A stretch of DNA of 64,000 bases from an uncultured Thiothrix sp. (lineage in GTDB: Bacteria > Pseudomonadota > Gammaproteobacteria > Thiotrichales > Thiotrichaceae). Made by a program: the position numbers and the translations under genes. Below the pieces are notes generated by a model. That model made no database searches and had not been told where the DNA came from. It saw only the letters and a list, made by a program, of their open reading frames with translations. Below are positions 1 through 8,590 of the stretch, one piece after another (positions within the stretch are counted from its first letter, which is position 1; each line of letters begins with the position of its first letter). The DNA lies in NCBI RefSeq assembly GCF_937873765.1, contig NZ_CALMZC010000022.1:24779-88778 (forward strand), read 5' to 3'.

Positions 1-2645
1 GCATGATTAAACTCACTTCGCAAGCGCATTAAATCAGGTATGGCCTCGTAAGCTTTCATTCTAGCTAACAAACCAGCCACTTCTATGCGTGCATCTATAA
101 ATGCATCACGATTATTTAATAAATCGATCAACCCTAATACTATTGATTTACTATTAAACTTCTCAATTGCATTAGCTGCTGAACTCCTAGTATAAGCATC
201 TCTACTACTCAACATTAACATTAGGTAAGGTAGACCTTTTTCTACCTTAAGATCGGCTAATAGATCGGTAACTCTCTGAGAGAGAATATCATTATTTTCT
301 TTAAGCAATTTAATTAATTGAGGAACAGCTTGTTCCTTTTGTAATTCTACAATTACATTAATAGCAGCGATTTTTAATTCAATATCAAAACTTTGATCTT
401 GTAATATACTAATTAATACGGGTATAGCCGACTTAACCTTAAAAAAACCTAAAGCATCAATCGCCCGAATCATACTAGTATCATTAAACTGATCCTTTGT
501 TAATTCGATTAAAGAGTCTACGGCATCTTCCGCCTGTAAACCAATTAAAGCATCTACTGTTGATAAGCGAATATTGGCTGACTCACTTTTAAGCTGGTTG
601 ATTAATTCATAAAGAAAATTACTTTTTTGCGTTATCCCGATCAGCTCAATAGCTGACTGAATCAACTCATTATTATCTGTATTTTCTTTCAAAATACGCT
701 TTAAATAATTAGTAATAATATCATCTTTAGACACCATACTCAAACTACTCATATAGTTTGTATAAACACCCCACTCCAGCCAAGCATCAACAACTTTTTT
801 ATTCATCACTTGTAAAGAAAATTGATACTGCCAAAATTCTTTAGCCCCATTTGAAATCCTCTCTAAATCAGCTACTTGCTCTAATCCTTCACGACTTAGA
901 ACAATTCCTAAACCTATTTTATTCATCGCAGAATTTTCATAAATTAGTTTTTGCAAATTTCCACTTGGTGTATCTCTTAGGAGGTCATAAATCAGATGCG
1001 CTGCTTCAGGCGTATTGATATGAGCAACATGACGGATAGCTTCTTCAGCTTTATTAGAATTAGGATTTATTAAATTTTTAGCTAAAGGTAAAGCTGCTTT
1101 ACCATTTTTAGCTTGGTAAATACCATATTTTGCATAAGAGTGAATACGTCGCTCAATAGGTTGCTGATCAATTAATTCAATTAATAATTGTTTATATTTA
1201 TCAATACCTTTCTTCTGAAAACGCTTATCTGGTTCTAAATCGTTGCGGGTGAAATCAGTCTCAGCGATATACTGGCGTTGATGAAAGAAATCAAATAACC
1301 AATGACCATTAGGACTCGTCCCCTGCCATAACTCAATTCGATCTGAAATACTTTCTTTACCTAGGCGAAAATGATACGAATAACGATTGATTGCAAAATC
1401 ACTAGCACTCACGATTAATAAAGTAGTGACGATCCCACTAGTGAGCCATTTCATAGCGCGCCGAAAACGCATATGATCTTTCCAAGCCTTATTCCAAGCC
1501 TCTAAGCTACGCGAAAATAAATCATGGTAAAGCTCGAACCAAATTTCCTCACCCCGTTGCTGGCGGCGTAATACTCTGACAGCTTCTAATTTATCCAAAA
1601 CCTTAGCCAAGTCTTGTTCTGGCACTCGCCCAATCTCCGCTAAAGCTTTGGCGGTATAAGCAATCTTAACGCCTCGTTGTCCAACTAAATGATCAAACGC
1701 TTTAGAAGCTAATTGCTTTTCAGCATGAGAAAAGCTTGCCAAAATATCTTGAATATAATTTTTAATTATCCCCTGGGCCCGCCCTGCTTTTTCATAACTG
1801 GCTAAACGAATAGTTTTTTCAGGATCGTTTTTATTTAACTCCCACAGTTGAGCACAAACGATTTGTAAATAGGGAGGTTCAGCGGTCATACGAATCTCAG
1901 CAAGTGCATGCTGTGTCCGATAGTCATACTCGCGGTTTAATAAATCGGCTAACAGCCACTCTAGTAAGCGAGGCTCATACTGATAACCCAACTGCTCTAC
2001 CGGAGCCTTAATAGCGGCTAAGGTATTTTCACGACTCAGTTTTTCTAAGCGATAGAAGTTTTCAAATAATAAAGTGGGGAGTTTATTTTTAAAGGCATTC
2101 AGTTCTAATGCAAAATCTTCACGCATCGAGAACACTAAGCTCACGGCTAAGCCTTTATCTGCGAGCACTGCTACCAGTTGATCAATAAACTCATTAAAAC
2201 TACTGGTGGCTCGTTGATAGCGAAAAAACTCTTCAAACTGATCGAGAATTAATACCAAAGGAGGACGCACAAACACACCAGCTAAATTTAGTAATCCATG
2301 TAAATCTTCTTCAGCTAGTTCTAAGTCTTGAGGGAAAGCTTCTTTGGTTTGTAAGGCCTTTAATACAGCAGTCTTCACGGTTTGCACAGGCTCACTCACC
2401 CAATCGCTGTGATAGACCACTACTAAATTCTCACCCAAACTTGATTTTAAGCGAGGTATCACCGCCGCTTGGAGTAAAGAACTCTTGCCTACTCCGCTGG
2501 CCGCAAATAATAAAGTAAAACGATTCGTCAGAACCTTATCGATTAAAATGGCTGCATCCGTTTCTCGCCCAAAAAAATTATCTTTTTCAGTTTCTCGATA
2601 AGGGCGTAAACCGGGATAGGGTTCAACAGGAGTGTGCCTACTCAT
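1..2645 (-). CDS. nSTAND1-type P-loop NTPase with HEAT-like repeats (partial, runs off left edge)
   Basis: The reading frame stays open from an ATG at 2645-2643 to the window edge, about 881 codons with no stop. The N-terminus (PYPGLRPY, then FFGRE at about 24-28) is the usual opening of nSTAND1 NTPases. A Walker A motif, ASGVGKSS, lies near residues 49-56 and a Walker B, VLILDQFEE, near 131-139. FELYHDLF near 370-377 matches the end of that NTPase unit. A moderately hydrophobic segment at about 399-415 may cross the membrane. From about 475 onward the protein is helical, with repeated VPQLIKLL/AIPVLISIL-like units typical of HEAT or PBS-lyase repeats. STAND proteins are signal-triggered switches, so a sensor role for the repeats is inferred. 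The start overlaps the stop of the SIR2-like gene by ATGA, so the two are probably translationally coupled. The repeat half is visibly more AT-rich than the rest of the window. The C-terminus is not seen. Confidence 0.85.
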   Translation of the reverse strand, partial: MSRHTPVEPYPGLRPYRETEKDNFFGRETDAAILIDKVLTNRFTLLFAASGVGKSSLLQAAVIPRLKSSLGENLVVVYHSDWVSEPVQTVKTAVLKALQTKEAFPQDLELAEEDLHGLLNLAGVFVRPPLVLILDQFEEFFRYQRATSSFNEFIDQLVAVLADKGLAVSLVFSMREDFALELNAFKNKLPTLLFENFYRLEKLSRENTLAAIKAPVEQLGYQYEPRLLEWLLADLLNREYDYRTQHALAEIRMTAEPPYLQIVCAQLWELNKNDPEKTIRLASYEKAGRAQGIIKNYIQDILASFSHAEKQLASKAFDHLVGQRGVKIAYTAKALAEIGRVPEQDLAKVLDKLEAVRVLRRQQRGEEIWFELYHDLFSRSLEAWNKAWKDHMRFRRAMKWLTSGIVTTLLIVSASDFAINRYSYHFRLGKESISDRIELWQGTSPNGHWLFDFFHQRQYIAETDFTRNDLEPDKRFQKKGIDKYKQLLIELIDQQPIERRIHSYAKYGIYQAKNGKAALPLAKNLINPNSNKAEEAIRHVAHINTPEAAHLIYDLLRDTPSGNLQKLIYENSAMNKIGLGIVLSREGLEQVADLERISNGAKEFWQYQFSLQVMNKKVVDAWLEWGVYTNYMSSLSMVSKDDIITNYLKRILKENTDNNELIQSAIELIGITQKSNFLYELINQLKSESANIRLSTVDALIGLQAEDAVDSLIELTKDQFNDTSMIRAIDALGFFKVKSAIPVLISILQDQSFDIELKIAAINVIVELQKEQAVPQLIKLLKENNDILSQRVTDLLADLKVEKGLPYLMLMLSSRDAYTRSSAANAIEKFNSKSIVLGLIDLLNNRDAFIDARIEVAGLLARMKAYEAIPDLMRLRSEFNH

Positions 2646-4039
2646 ATCGTTTCACTCTCTAAATACTGATCTAGCTCCTCTAACTCTAGTGGATAAGCCT
2701 TGACCTTGCGTGATTCCCAATAAGCAGCTTCGAGTGGATTAAGCTTACTGGTTAAGACATAACACGGCTCATCCGAAATTCTGCGTTCTAAGAGCGCACT
2801 GACTAATAAACGCTCTTCCCAATAGAGCGGCCGATAAGCGACAAACAACAAAGCACGATGGCGTAAATGCCGCGCTAAATAACTTGGAATAATCCGCTCG
2901 GCGTAACGGGCAAAATTCAGGTAATTACTTTCCGTGAGGGTCAACGCATCACGCCGCAATAAATCATAATCACTACTCTCAGCACTACAAGTACCACGAA
3001 TTTTATAAATCAGTGAGTAGCCCTGCCCTAATAAGTCTAGCTTCGATAACTGCTCTTCAGGGCAATACAAGGGTAAATGGGGATTGTAATCAGAGGCTTT
3101 GAGTAAGACATGTCCAATATCGTATTCATGGCTACGCACCACCATTGAGGATAATTCAACAAAGCGTTTACCCGCTTGCGAAAAAGCAGCCTCTAAATGC
3201 CCATCATAAGCCGATGAAATTAAAATCAGCGGCTGAGTCGTTTTTGCGAGCGCTGCATAGAGCGCCATCGGTGATTGGTAGGCGTCTAGTACCGTTTGCA
3301 ACTGCTTAAGTAAAGCTGAAGTACCATAATCGACTTTTAATTGATAATACTCAGCAATGGTTGAGAGTGTGCCATTAAAATCTTTATAACCAATTTGCTC
3401 AGCTAAATAGTCGACTGTATCCGTTTGATTATCGTGTTCACTGATGTCTGAGCCTAAAAATAAAGCAATTTCGCCACGTTTAATGCGCTCTGCCAAGCGC
3501 TTCAAATCAATCGGATGGTTAGAGCTAGCGCTTATTTGCTGTTGCTCAGCTTCCCACCAAAGCAGAAAGCCCTCCACATCGGGAGTCTCATTCAGCAAAA
3601 ACACCTCTATTTGCTCACGTAATAACTGACTGAATGGATTATTAGCTGCTTGGCGTAAGATTTTAGACAGATTAACAAAATGCGGCCGAAGCGGAACAAT
3701 CCGTGAAAGCTTGGTAATTAATAAGCTAATTTGGCTAGCTTCTATTTGGAACTGTTTTAGCTGCTCGACCTCTTGCGCGACTAGCTCTCTAGTAGAAGTA
3801 TTTAAGTAGGTTTTAACTTGATCCCATACATCTAGCGCTTCAACATAGGAAGCATTACAGCGTAAACGATTAGTTTCTTGCTGACAGGCATGAAATAAAG
3901 CGGTTTGAGCGTCCTGAATAATCGGCTCTAAACGCAGCTTTTCTTCTGAGCGCGTTTCAAGATCATAGTCTTGTTGGTTCAACTTGATGCGCCTAATCAG
4001 CGGTTGCAGACGCTCAGCGGAAGCATTTAGCTCACCCAT
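2642..4039 (-). CDS. SIR2-like domain protein, apparently catalytically degenerate, with helical N-terminal region
   Basis: This 465-residue protein has a helical N-terminal part (about 1-170) and a SIR2-like (SIR2_2-type) part. GEIALFLGSDIS near 188-200 matches the Rossmann opening of the family. LILISSAYDGHLEAA sits where family members have the TTNYD motif, YKIRGTC where they have K-x-HG, and a DALTLTESNYLNFARY stretch matches the usual 'LTE-DY' region. The invariant Asn and His of active SIR2 NADases or deacylases therefore appear replaced by Ala and Arg. It heads a two-gene unit and overlaps the nSTAND1-HEAT gene by four bases. Known SIR2-STAND pairs belong to prokaryotic conflict systems; here I infer an adaptor or effector-docking role instead of NAD cleavage. 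Domain assignment is by motif reading only. The N-terminal part could be an effector-associated domain, but I cannot identify it. Confidence 0.7.
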   Translation of the reverse strand: MGELNASAERLQPLIRRIKLNQQDYDLETRSEEKLRLEPIIQDAQTALFHACQQETNRLRCNASYVEALDVWDQVKTYLNTSTRELVAQEVEQLKQFQIEASQISLLITKLSRIVPLRPHFVNLSKILRQAANNPFSQLLREQIEVFLLNETPDVEGFLLWWEAEQQQISASSNHPIDLKRLAERIKRGEIALFLGSDISEHDNQTDTVDYLAEQIGYKDFNGTLSTIAEYYQLKVDYGTSALLKQLQTVLDAYQSPMALYAALAKTTQPLILISSAYDGHLEAAFSQAGKRFVELSSMVVRSHEYDIGHVLLKASDYNPHLPLYCPEEQLSKLDLLGQGYSLIYKIRGTCSAESSDYDLLRRDALTLTESNYLNFARYAERIIPSYLARHLRHRALLFVAYRPLYWEERLLVSALLERRISDEPCYVLTSKLNPLEAAYWESRKVKAYPLELEELDQYLESETI

Positions 4040-4147
4040 CGTTGTTACCCGAATTTATTGAAGGGGCTTGGCTTACCTTGTTATTTTTATAACAATTTTT
4101 GCTTAAACGCCAATTTTTAAATATTTCAAAACATTTACCTATCTTCT

Positions 4148-4169
4148 CTTCAGAATCCCTTAAGAATCC
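4148..4169 (+). promoter_or_regulatory. Tandem 11-base direct repeat, candidate response-regulator site
   Basis: CTTCAGAATCC is followed directly by CTTAAGAATCC, identical at 10 of 11 positions. An 11-base direct repeat is the normal operator geometry for OmpR/PmrA/QseB-family regulators, and CTTAAG with N5 spacing resembles the PmrA box. It lies 46 bases ahead of the SHP gene, whose operon ends in an OmpR-family regulator and its kinase. Binding is inferred. Confidence 0.5.
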
Positions 4170-4214
4170 CCCTTCACAATTCACTTATTCAGCAATAACG
4201 GAAGGAAGATCATC

Positions 4215-4631
4215 ATGCTTCAACTAAAAACACTGCTCACCAGCTTAAGCTGCGCTCTAATTTTAAGTGCTAATCTCGCTCAAGCCGAAACCCCACAAGA
4301 CTTCTTAAATACTTATCAAACCGCAGCCAAAGCAGCCGATGCTCAGTTCCAAGGCTTCTCAGCTACACGCGGTGAGCAGTTTTTTAAAACGACTCATGGC
4401 AATGATTGGAGCTGTGCTTCTTGTCATACCAGTAATCCTGCAACAGTGGGTAAGCATGCATCGACTGGCAAAGCGATTGATCCACTTGCACCTTCAGCCA
4501 ATCCCGAACGGTTCACCAGCACCCGCAAGGTAGATAAATGGTTTAAACGGAATTGCAATGATGTCTTAAGCCGCGAATGCACGGCTTTAGAAAAAGGCGA
4601 CATTTTGACTTTTTTAATGGCGATTAAATAA
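4215..4631 (+). CDS. SHP-type monoheme cytochrome c (DUF1924)
   Basis: A signal peptide (residues 1-24, ending AQA) is followed by one c-type heme site, C67-A-S-C70-H71, and a C-terminal segment with two further Cys (N-C-N-D and R-E-C-T) that could form the disulfide known in the family. Length (138) and layout fit 'sphaeroides heme protein' (DUF1924), a periplasmic high-spin cytochrome that binds oxygen and small ligands. It leads the operon SHP - diheme cytochrome c - cytochrome b561 - two-component system, the arrangement known in other proteobacteria, where electrons flow from quinol through the b cytochrome and the diheme protein to SHP. A strong ribosome site (GGAAGGAAG) precedes the ATG. 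The physiological substrate of SHP is not settled in general. Confidence 0.88.
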   Translation: MLQLKTLLTSLSCALILSANLAQAETPQDFLNTYQTAAKAADAQFQGFSATRGEQFFKTTHGNDWSCASCHTSNPATVGKHASTGKAIDPLAPSANPERFTSTRKVDKWFKRNCNDVLSRECTALEKGDILTFLMAIK

Positions 4632-4641
4632 GGACATTAAC

Positions 4642-5199
4642 ATGAAAACATGGATCAAGGGTTTAGCTGTGATAACCACCAGTTTATTCCTCATCGGTGC
4701 GGTGCAAGTGTGGGCGGATGAAGATGAAGAAAATGAAGCCTATGCAGGCCACAAACAGGATAAATATCTAGAAGTCCGTCGCCCCCATGAGGAGCATGAG
4801 GGCAAGATGCAAGGCTTACGCACCACTAATGCGACTTGGAAAGCCGAATGCAGTGCCTGCCACATGGCTTATCCACCCGGCTTATTACCTGCCTCCTCAT
4901 GGCAAGCCATGATGGGGGGGTTAGATAAACATTTCGGTACGGATGCCAGCCTTGACGAAACAACCCTTAAAGAAATCTTGCCATTTTTAGAAGCCAATGC
5001 TGCGCCAGAACCAAGAAAACCGAGTGCTGAACCGACTTTACGCATCACCGAAACCGCGTGGTTTAAGCATGAGCATGATGAGATCTCGGCGCTGACTTGG
5101 AAAAATCCCAAGATTAAAAGTGCCTCTAATTGCACCGCCTGCCATATGCAAGCCGAACAAGGCAATTTTGATGAAGACACGGTGCGTATTCCCCGCTAA
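4642..5199 (+). CDS. Diheme cytochrome c (DHC), electron donor to SHP
   Basis: The protein has an N-terminal signal peptide (cleavage near VWA-DED, about residue 25) and two CxxCH heme sites, C70-S-A-C73-H74 and C164-T-A-C167-H168. The spacing and the 185-residue length fit the DHC family that reduces SHP in the periplasm. It starts 10 bases after the SHP stop and is followed after 9 bases by the cytochrome b561 start codon, so the three are almost certainly one transcript. An acidic stretch (DEDEENEA) begins the mature protein. Assignment of the partner is from family knowledge plus adjacency. Confidence 0.9.
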   Translation: MKTWIKGLAVITTSLFLIGAVQVWADEDEENEAYAGHKQDKYLEVRRPHEEHEGKMQGLRTTNATWKAECSACHMAYPPGLLPASSWQAMMGGLDKHFGTDASLDETTLKEILPFLEANAAPEPRKPSAEPTLRITETAWFKHEHDEISALTWKNPKIKSASNCTACHMQAEQGNFDEDTVRIPR

Positions 5200-5208
5200 G
5201 GAGTTGAT

Positions 5209-5828
5209 ATGCAAGCACGTATCTAGTCTGGGATTGGCCGACACGGGTCTTTCATTGGTCGTTTGCGCTGAGCTTTGCAGGTGCTTATTTGACCGCAGAA
5301 TCAGAGCGGTATCGAGATATCCATTTAGCGCTTGGCTATCTGTTTGCAGGCTTATTAGTCTTTCGGCTTATTTGGGGACTAATCGGTACCCGCTATGCAC
5401 GCTTTAGCTCGTTTAGCTTTACACCGCGTACGGTACTGAGTTATCTGCAATCACTGTTAAAGCACCAAGTTCAACACTTTTTAGGGCATAATCCAATAGG
5501 AACCATCGCCATCTTTTTGCTCTTAGGGCTAGGCTTAATGATTAGCTTCACTGGCATCGCTTTAGATTGGGAATTCGGTTCAGTGGACTGGGAAGACCTC
5601 TTTGCTGAAACACATGAGTGGAGTGCTAACTTTATGTTGCTAGTCGTATTCATGCATATTGGCGGTGTCATCCTTAGTAGTTGGTTACATCATGAGAATC
5701 TAGCAAGGGCAATGCTCACTGGCTACAAACAAGGTGAAGCGGGTCATGCTATCCAAAAGAGCTTTTTCTGGTTAGCTATACTAATGCTTGCTGCTATCCT
5801 AGGATTTTTAGTTAGTTACTTAAGCTAA
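5209..5828 (+). pseudogene. Cytochrome b561-type membrane protein, one-base frameshift at codon 6
   Basis: An AAGGAG ribosome site precedes the ATG at 5209, but ATG-CAA-GCA-CGT-ATC runs straight into TAG (5224-5226). From 5226, in another frame, the sequence reads VWDWPTRVFHWSFALSF, the normal start of this family, and stays open to 5828. Adding one base near 5224-5226 would give MQARIYVWDWP, so one base is missing. The rest looks intact: about four membrane helices, the H of FHW, the H of DIHLALGY and the later FMHIGG and HEW histidines expected to carry two hemes b. The family takes electrons from quinol and passes them to the diheme cytochrome. Without correction the longest product would have to begin at a TTG at 5289 and lose the first helix. 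It may be a sequencing error, a real inactivating mutation or programmed slippage. Confidence 0.8.
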
Positions 5829-5832
5829 ACAT

Positions 5833-6513
5833 ATGCGTATTTTGGTCGTAGAAGATGATGCGGTCTTGGGGGATGCCCTACAACAGGGGCTAACCCAAGC
5901 CGGTTATGCCGTTGATTGGGTACGTGATGGCTTGCAAGCACGGCATGCACTGACTGCTGAGCCTTATGCCGCTGTGGTCTTAGATTTAGGCTTGCCACGC
6001 TGTTCGGGTCTGGAGGTTTTAAAGGAACTGCGTCAGCGCCGTCAGCAACTGCCTGTATTAATTCTCACAGCACGCGATACCGTACAAGATCGGATTCAAG
6101 GCTTAGATGCGGGTGCTGATGATTACCTGATTAAGCCTTTTGACATGGACGAACTTAGCGCTCGCTTACGTGCTTTATTACGGCGTGCCCACGGCTTTAC
6201 CCAGCCCTACTTACAAATCGGTGAAGTCCAACTAGATCCTGCTGCCCGTCAAGTTAGTTATCAAGGGCAAATGATTGAATTATCTGGGCGCGAATTTACC
6301 GTCTTACATACGTTAATGTTAGCAGCAGGCCGGGTGTTATCACGTGCTCAGATGGAAGAAAGCTTATACGCTTGGGGGCAAGAGGTGGAAAGCAATACAG
6401 TAGAAGTGCATATTCATCATTTACGCCGCAAACTTTATCCCGAATTGATTCAAACAGTGCGTGGTGTAGGCTATTTGCTACCGCGTCCTAAGACTAGTTC
6501 AAATGTCTCTTAA
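5833..6513 (+). CDS. OmpR/QseB-family response regulator
   Basis: The receiver domain (1-about 115) has the acidic pair E7-D8-D9, phosphoacceptor D51 in VLDLGLPR, and the conserved Lys in LIKPFD. A winged-helix DNA-binding domain follows (about 125-220), with LSGREFTVLHTL and NTVEVHIHHLRRKL ending in VRGVGYLL. It starts four bases after the cytochrome b stop and overlaps the kinase gene by 11 bases, so it belongs to the SHP operon. The 11-base tandem repeat ahead of the operon is a plausible autoregulatory target. QseB/PmrA-like is the closest subgroup; the input signal is unknown. Confidence 0.9.
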   Translation: MRILVVEDDAVLGDALQQGLTQAGYAVDWVRDGLQARHALTAEPYAAVVLDLGLPRCSGLEVLKELRQRRQQLPVLILTARDTVQDRIQGLDAGADDYLIKPFDMDELSARLRALLRRAHGFTQPYLQIGEVQLDPAARQVSYQGQMIELSGREFTVLHTLMLAAGRVLSRAQMEESLYAWGQEVESNTVEVHIHHLRRKLYPELIQTVRGVGYLLPRPKTSSNVS

Positions 6514-7834
6514 GCAGCGCTTACTCGTCTTAGTCTTAAGCACAGTGTGTTTGGTCTGGCTAGCAGCAGCAGCGTTCACTTATTGGGATGCTAAACAAGA
6601 ATTGGAGCAAGTTTTAGATGCACATTTAGCCCAAGCCTCTACCTTACTGGTCGCACAAAGCACCGAAGAATTAGATGACTTAGAAGAAGAAAAAGCACCA
6701 CTCCTCCACAAATACTCGCGCCGTGTTGCTTTTCAAATTTGGGAAGATGGCGATAAATTACTCTTCCATTCAGGGAACTCCCCCACCACTCCACTCGCAG
6801 GCTCACAAACTGGTTTTAGTGATATTACGATTGCAGGACAAAACTGGCGCGTATTCACTAGCCAAACTAAAGGTGAGCACGACCATCGGTTAATCATTCA
6901 TGTTGCCGAACTCAAGGAAGTACGTGAGCAACTTGCGAATAGCATTATCGCCAATCTACTCACTCCCTTATGGTTCGCTTTGCCCTTGTTAGCTGTTCTA
7001 TTATGGTGGGCGGTTGCAACTAGCCTAAAGCCTTTAGTCAAACTTACCCTCGCGATTGCACAGCGCAAACCCGACAATTTGAGCGCTATTCAATTACAAG
7101 CCCCCACTGAAGTGCACCCCTTAGTCGAGCGCTTGAATCAACTGTTTAGCAAAACCAAAGCCCTGATTGAAAACGAACGCCGTTTCACTGCAGATGCTGC
7201 GCATGAATTACGCACACCGCTGGCTGGTATCCAAGCACAAGTTCAAGTTGCTCAAGCCGCTTTATCAGCAGAAAATCGAGGACATGCTTTGGCGCAAGCA
7301 TTGCAAGGCTGCCAACGTGCAAGCCATTTAATTGCCCAACTACTCACCCTAGCGCGTTTAGAAAGTAATTCAGTTACCTGCTTTGAAACTTGTGATTTGC
7401 AGGAGCTTGCTAAGCAACAAATCAGCGCATTAGCCCCTAGTGCTTTAGAACAAGGTGTTCAATTAGAACTGGCCGAAGGTCAGCCTGTCCTCATCCAAGG
7501 CTTAGCAACTTTGCTTGAAGTGCTGCTACGTAATCTTTTGGATAATGCCATTCGCTATACAGGCGCAGGTACTGAGGTTTTAGTAAGGGCTAGTTATACA
7601 GATCAGCAAGCTTGTCTTAGCGTAACGGATACGGGACCGGGCCTAGCACCCGATGACTTAGCCAAAATCACTGAACGCTTCTATCGACCTGCTGATACTA
7701 CAGCAACTGGCAGCGGTTTAGGCTTATCAATTGTGCAGAGAATTGTAGAATTGCATGCAGGAAGCTTGCAAATTCAGCAAGGTCATTATGGGCGCGGCTT
7801 ATGTGTGAATATTTATTTTCCTATTCAAACCTAA
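6503..7834 (+). CDS. QseC/PmrB-like sensor histidine kinase
   Basis: Two membrane segments (about 7-27 and 150-172) enclose a periplasmic sensor region of roughly 120 residues, with acidic runs near 55-65 (EELDDLEEE). A HisKA block follows with the phosphoacceptor H234 in DAAHELRTP, then HATPase motifs: an N-box (LLRNLLDNAIRY), G1 (VTDTGPGLAP) and G2 (GSGLGLSIV). The gene overlaps its response regulator and closes the SHP/DHC/cytochrome b operon. The acidic periplasmic patch could bind metal or cationic ligands as in PmrB/QseC-like sensors, but that is conjecture. A perfect inverted repeat at the stop codon probably ends the transcript. Confidence 0.9.
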   Translation: MSLKQRLLVLVLSTVCLVWLAAAAFTYWDAKQELEQVLDAHLAQASTLLVAQSTEELDDLEEEKAPLLHKYSRRVAFQIWEDGDKLLFHSGNSPTTPLAGSQTGFSDITIAGQNWRVFTSQTKGEHDHRLIIHVAELKEVREQLANSIIANLLTPLWFALPLLAVLLWWAVATSLKPLVKLTLAIAQRKPDNLSAIQLQAPTEVHPLVERLNQLFSKTKALIENERRFTADAAHELRTPLAGIQAQVQVAQAALSAENRGHALAQALQGCQRASHLIAQLLTLARLESNSVTCFETCDLQELAKQQISALAPSALEQGVQLELAEGQPVLIQGLATLLEVLLRNLLDNAIRYTGAGTEVLVRASYTDQQACLSVTDTGPGLAPDDLAKITERFYRPADTTATGSGLGLSIVQRIVELHAGSLQIQQGHYGRGLCVNIYFPIQT

Positions 7835-7860
7835 AGGCAAATCATCAGACTTGCCTTTAG
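7831..7860. terminator. Perfect 10-base inverted repeat between convergent genes
   Basis: CTAAAGGCAA (7831-7840) and TTGCCTTTAG (7851-7860) pair perfectly around a 10-base loop, overlapping the kinase stop codon. It lies between two convergent genes and can serve both strands, though neither side has a long T-run. Confidence 0.5.
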
Positions 7861-7873
7861 AGCTTGTTAAGCT

Positions 7874-8590
7874 TTAAGCCAAATGCTTAATATTCAACTG
7901 ATCATGAATATGATTGCGCTCTACTACTGTGATATTCAGGCCATCTGCTAAATCCTGCATGTATTTAACCTCCTGTGGATCATCTAAGGTCATTGCCAGC
8001 AATGACATAAGATAGACTTGCTTTTCCATACCTTGAGGAACGCTGTGAATAAGCCCTTTTAAATCCAGTGGTTTACGTAACTCGGTGGTGACGAAATCAA
8101 TATCAGACTGCGGAGCGTCTTTTAAATACTCTTTGATTTTGGCTTGTTCATTGTCATCAATTACCCCATCTGCTTTAACGGCATTAATCATAGCGCGCAA
8201 TAAGATTTCGGCATTTTTCTCATCATCAGGTGTGGTGTGCATAGGCTCATCGTTTAGAGCGGCTTTAAAGAATGAACCGACATCTTTTGCAGGCGAATTT
8301 TTAGTTTGCGGGCTATCACCTAGCATATTAAACAGATTGCTCAGAATACTCCCACCACCTGAGCTGCTATTGGCTGAGCTATTGTTTGCCTGTGCACTTT
8401 TACCCGCTAACATGCTGGTGAGTAGTGCACCAATCCCCCCAGCAATTGCGGTATTCCGTGTTGCACTACCGCCAAGTACTGCTCCTAACAAACCACCTAA
8501 AACGCCCCCACGACCACCTAATAATTTTTTTGAAGCTTGTGCCACAATCAAACCAAATGCGACTCTTCCTAAGGTTTTAACTAAACTCAT
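7874..8590 (-). CDS. DUF533 / TerB-like family protein
   Basis: The N-terminal 80 residues are Gly/Ala-rich (KKLLGGRGGVLGGLLGAVLGG, then a second Gly-rich hydrophobic stretch). The C-terminal about 110 residues form a helical TerB-like domain with IKADGVIDDNE-type residues (AVKADGVIDDNEQAKIKEYL), as in DUF533 (YebE-like) proteins. A longer frame begins at 8656, but the ATG at 8590 has a GGAG ribosome site nine bases upstream and gives the normal family start (MSLVKTLGRVAFG), so I use it (238 residues). Function of DUF533 proteins is not established; YebE is linked to envelope stress in enteric bacteria. A long frame on the opposite strand here is an artefact of its base composition. Confidence 0.75.
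   Translation of the reverse strand: MSLVKTLGRVAFGLIVAQASKKLLGGRGGVLGGLLGAVLGGSATRNTAIAGGIGALLTSMLAGKSAQANNSSANSSSGGGSILSNLFNMLGDSPQTKNSPAKDVGSFFKAALNDEPMHTTPDDEKNAEILLRAMINAVKADGVIDDNEQAKIKEYLKDAPQSDIDFVTTELRKPLDLKGLIHSVPQGMEKQVYLMSLLAMTLDDPQEVKYMQDLADGLNITVVERNHIHDQLNIKHLA

Noticed and set aside
1..2645. An Avs-type antiviral STAND protein
   Set aside because: Avs proteins carry an N-terminal effector and a C-terminal TPR-type sensor in one chain. This protein starts directly with the NTPase and has HEAT-like repeats.
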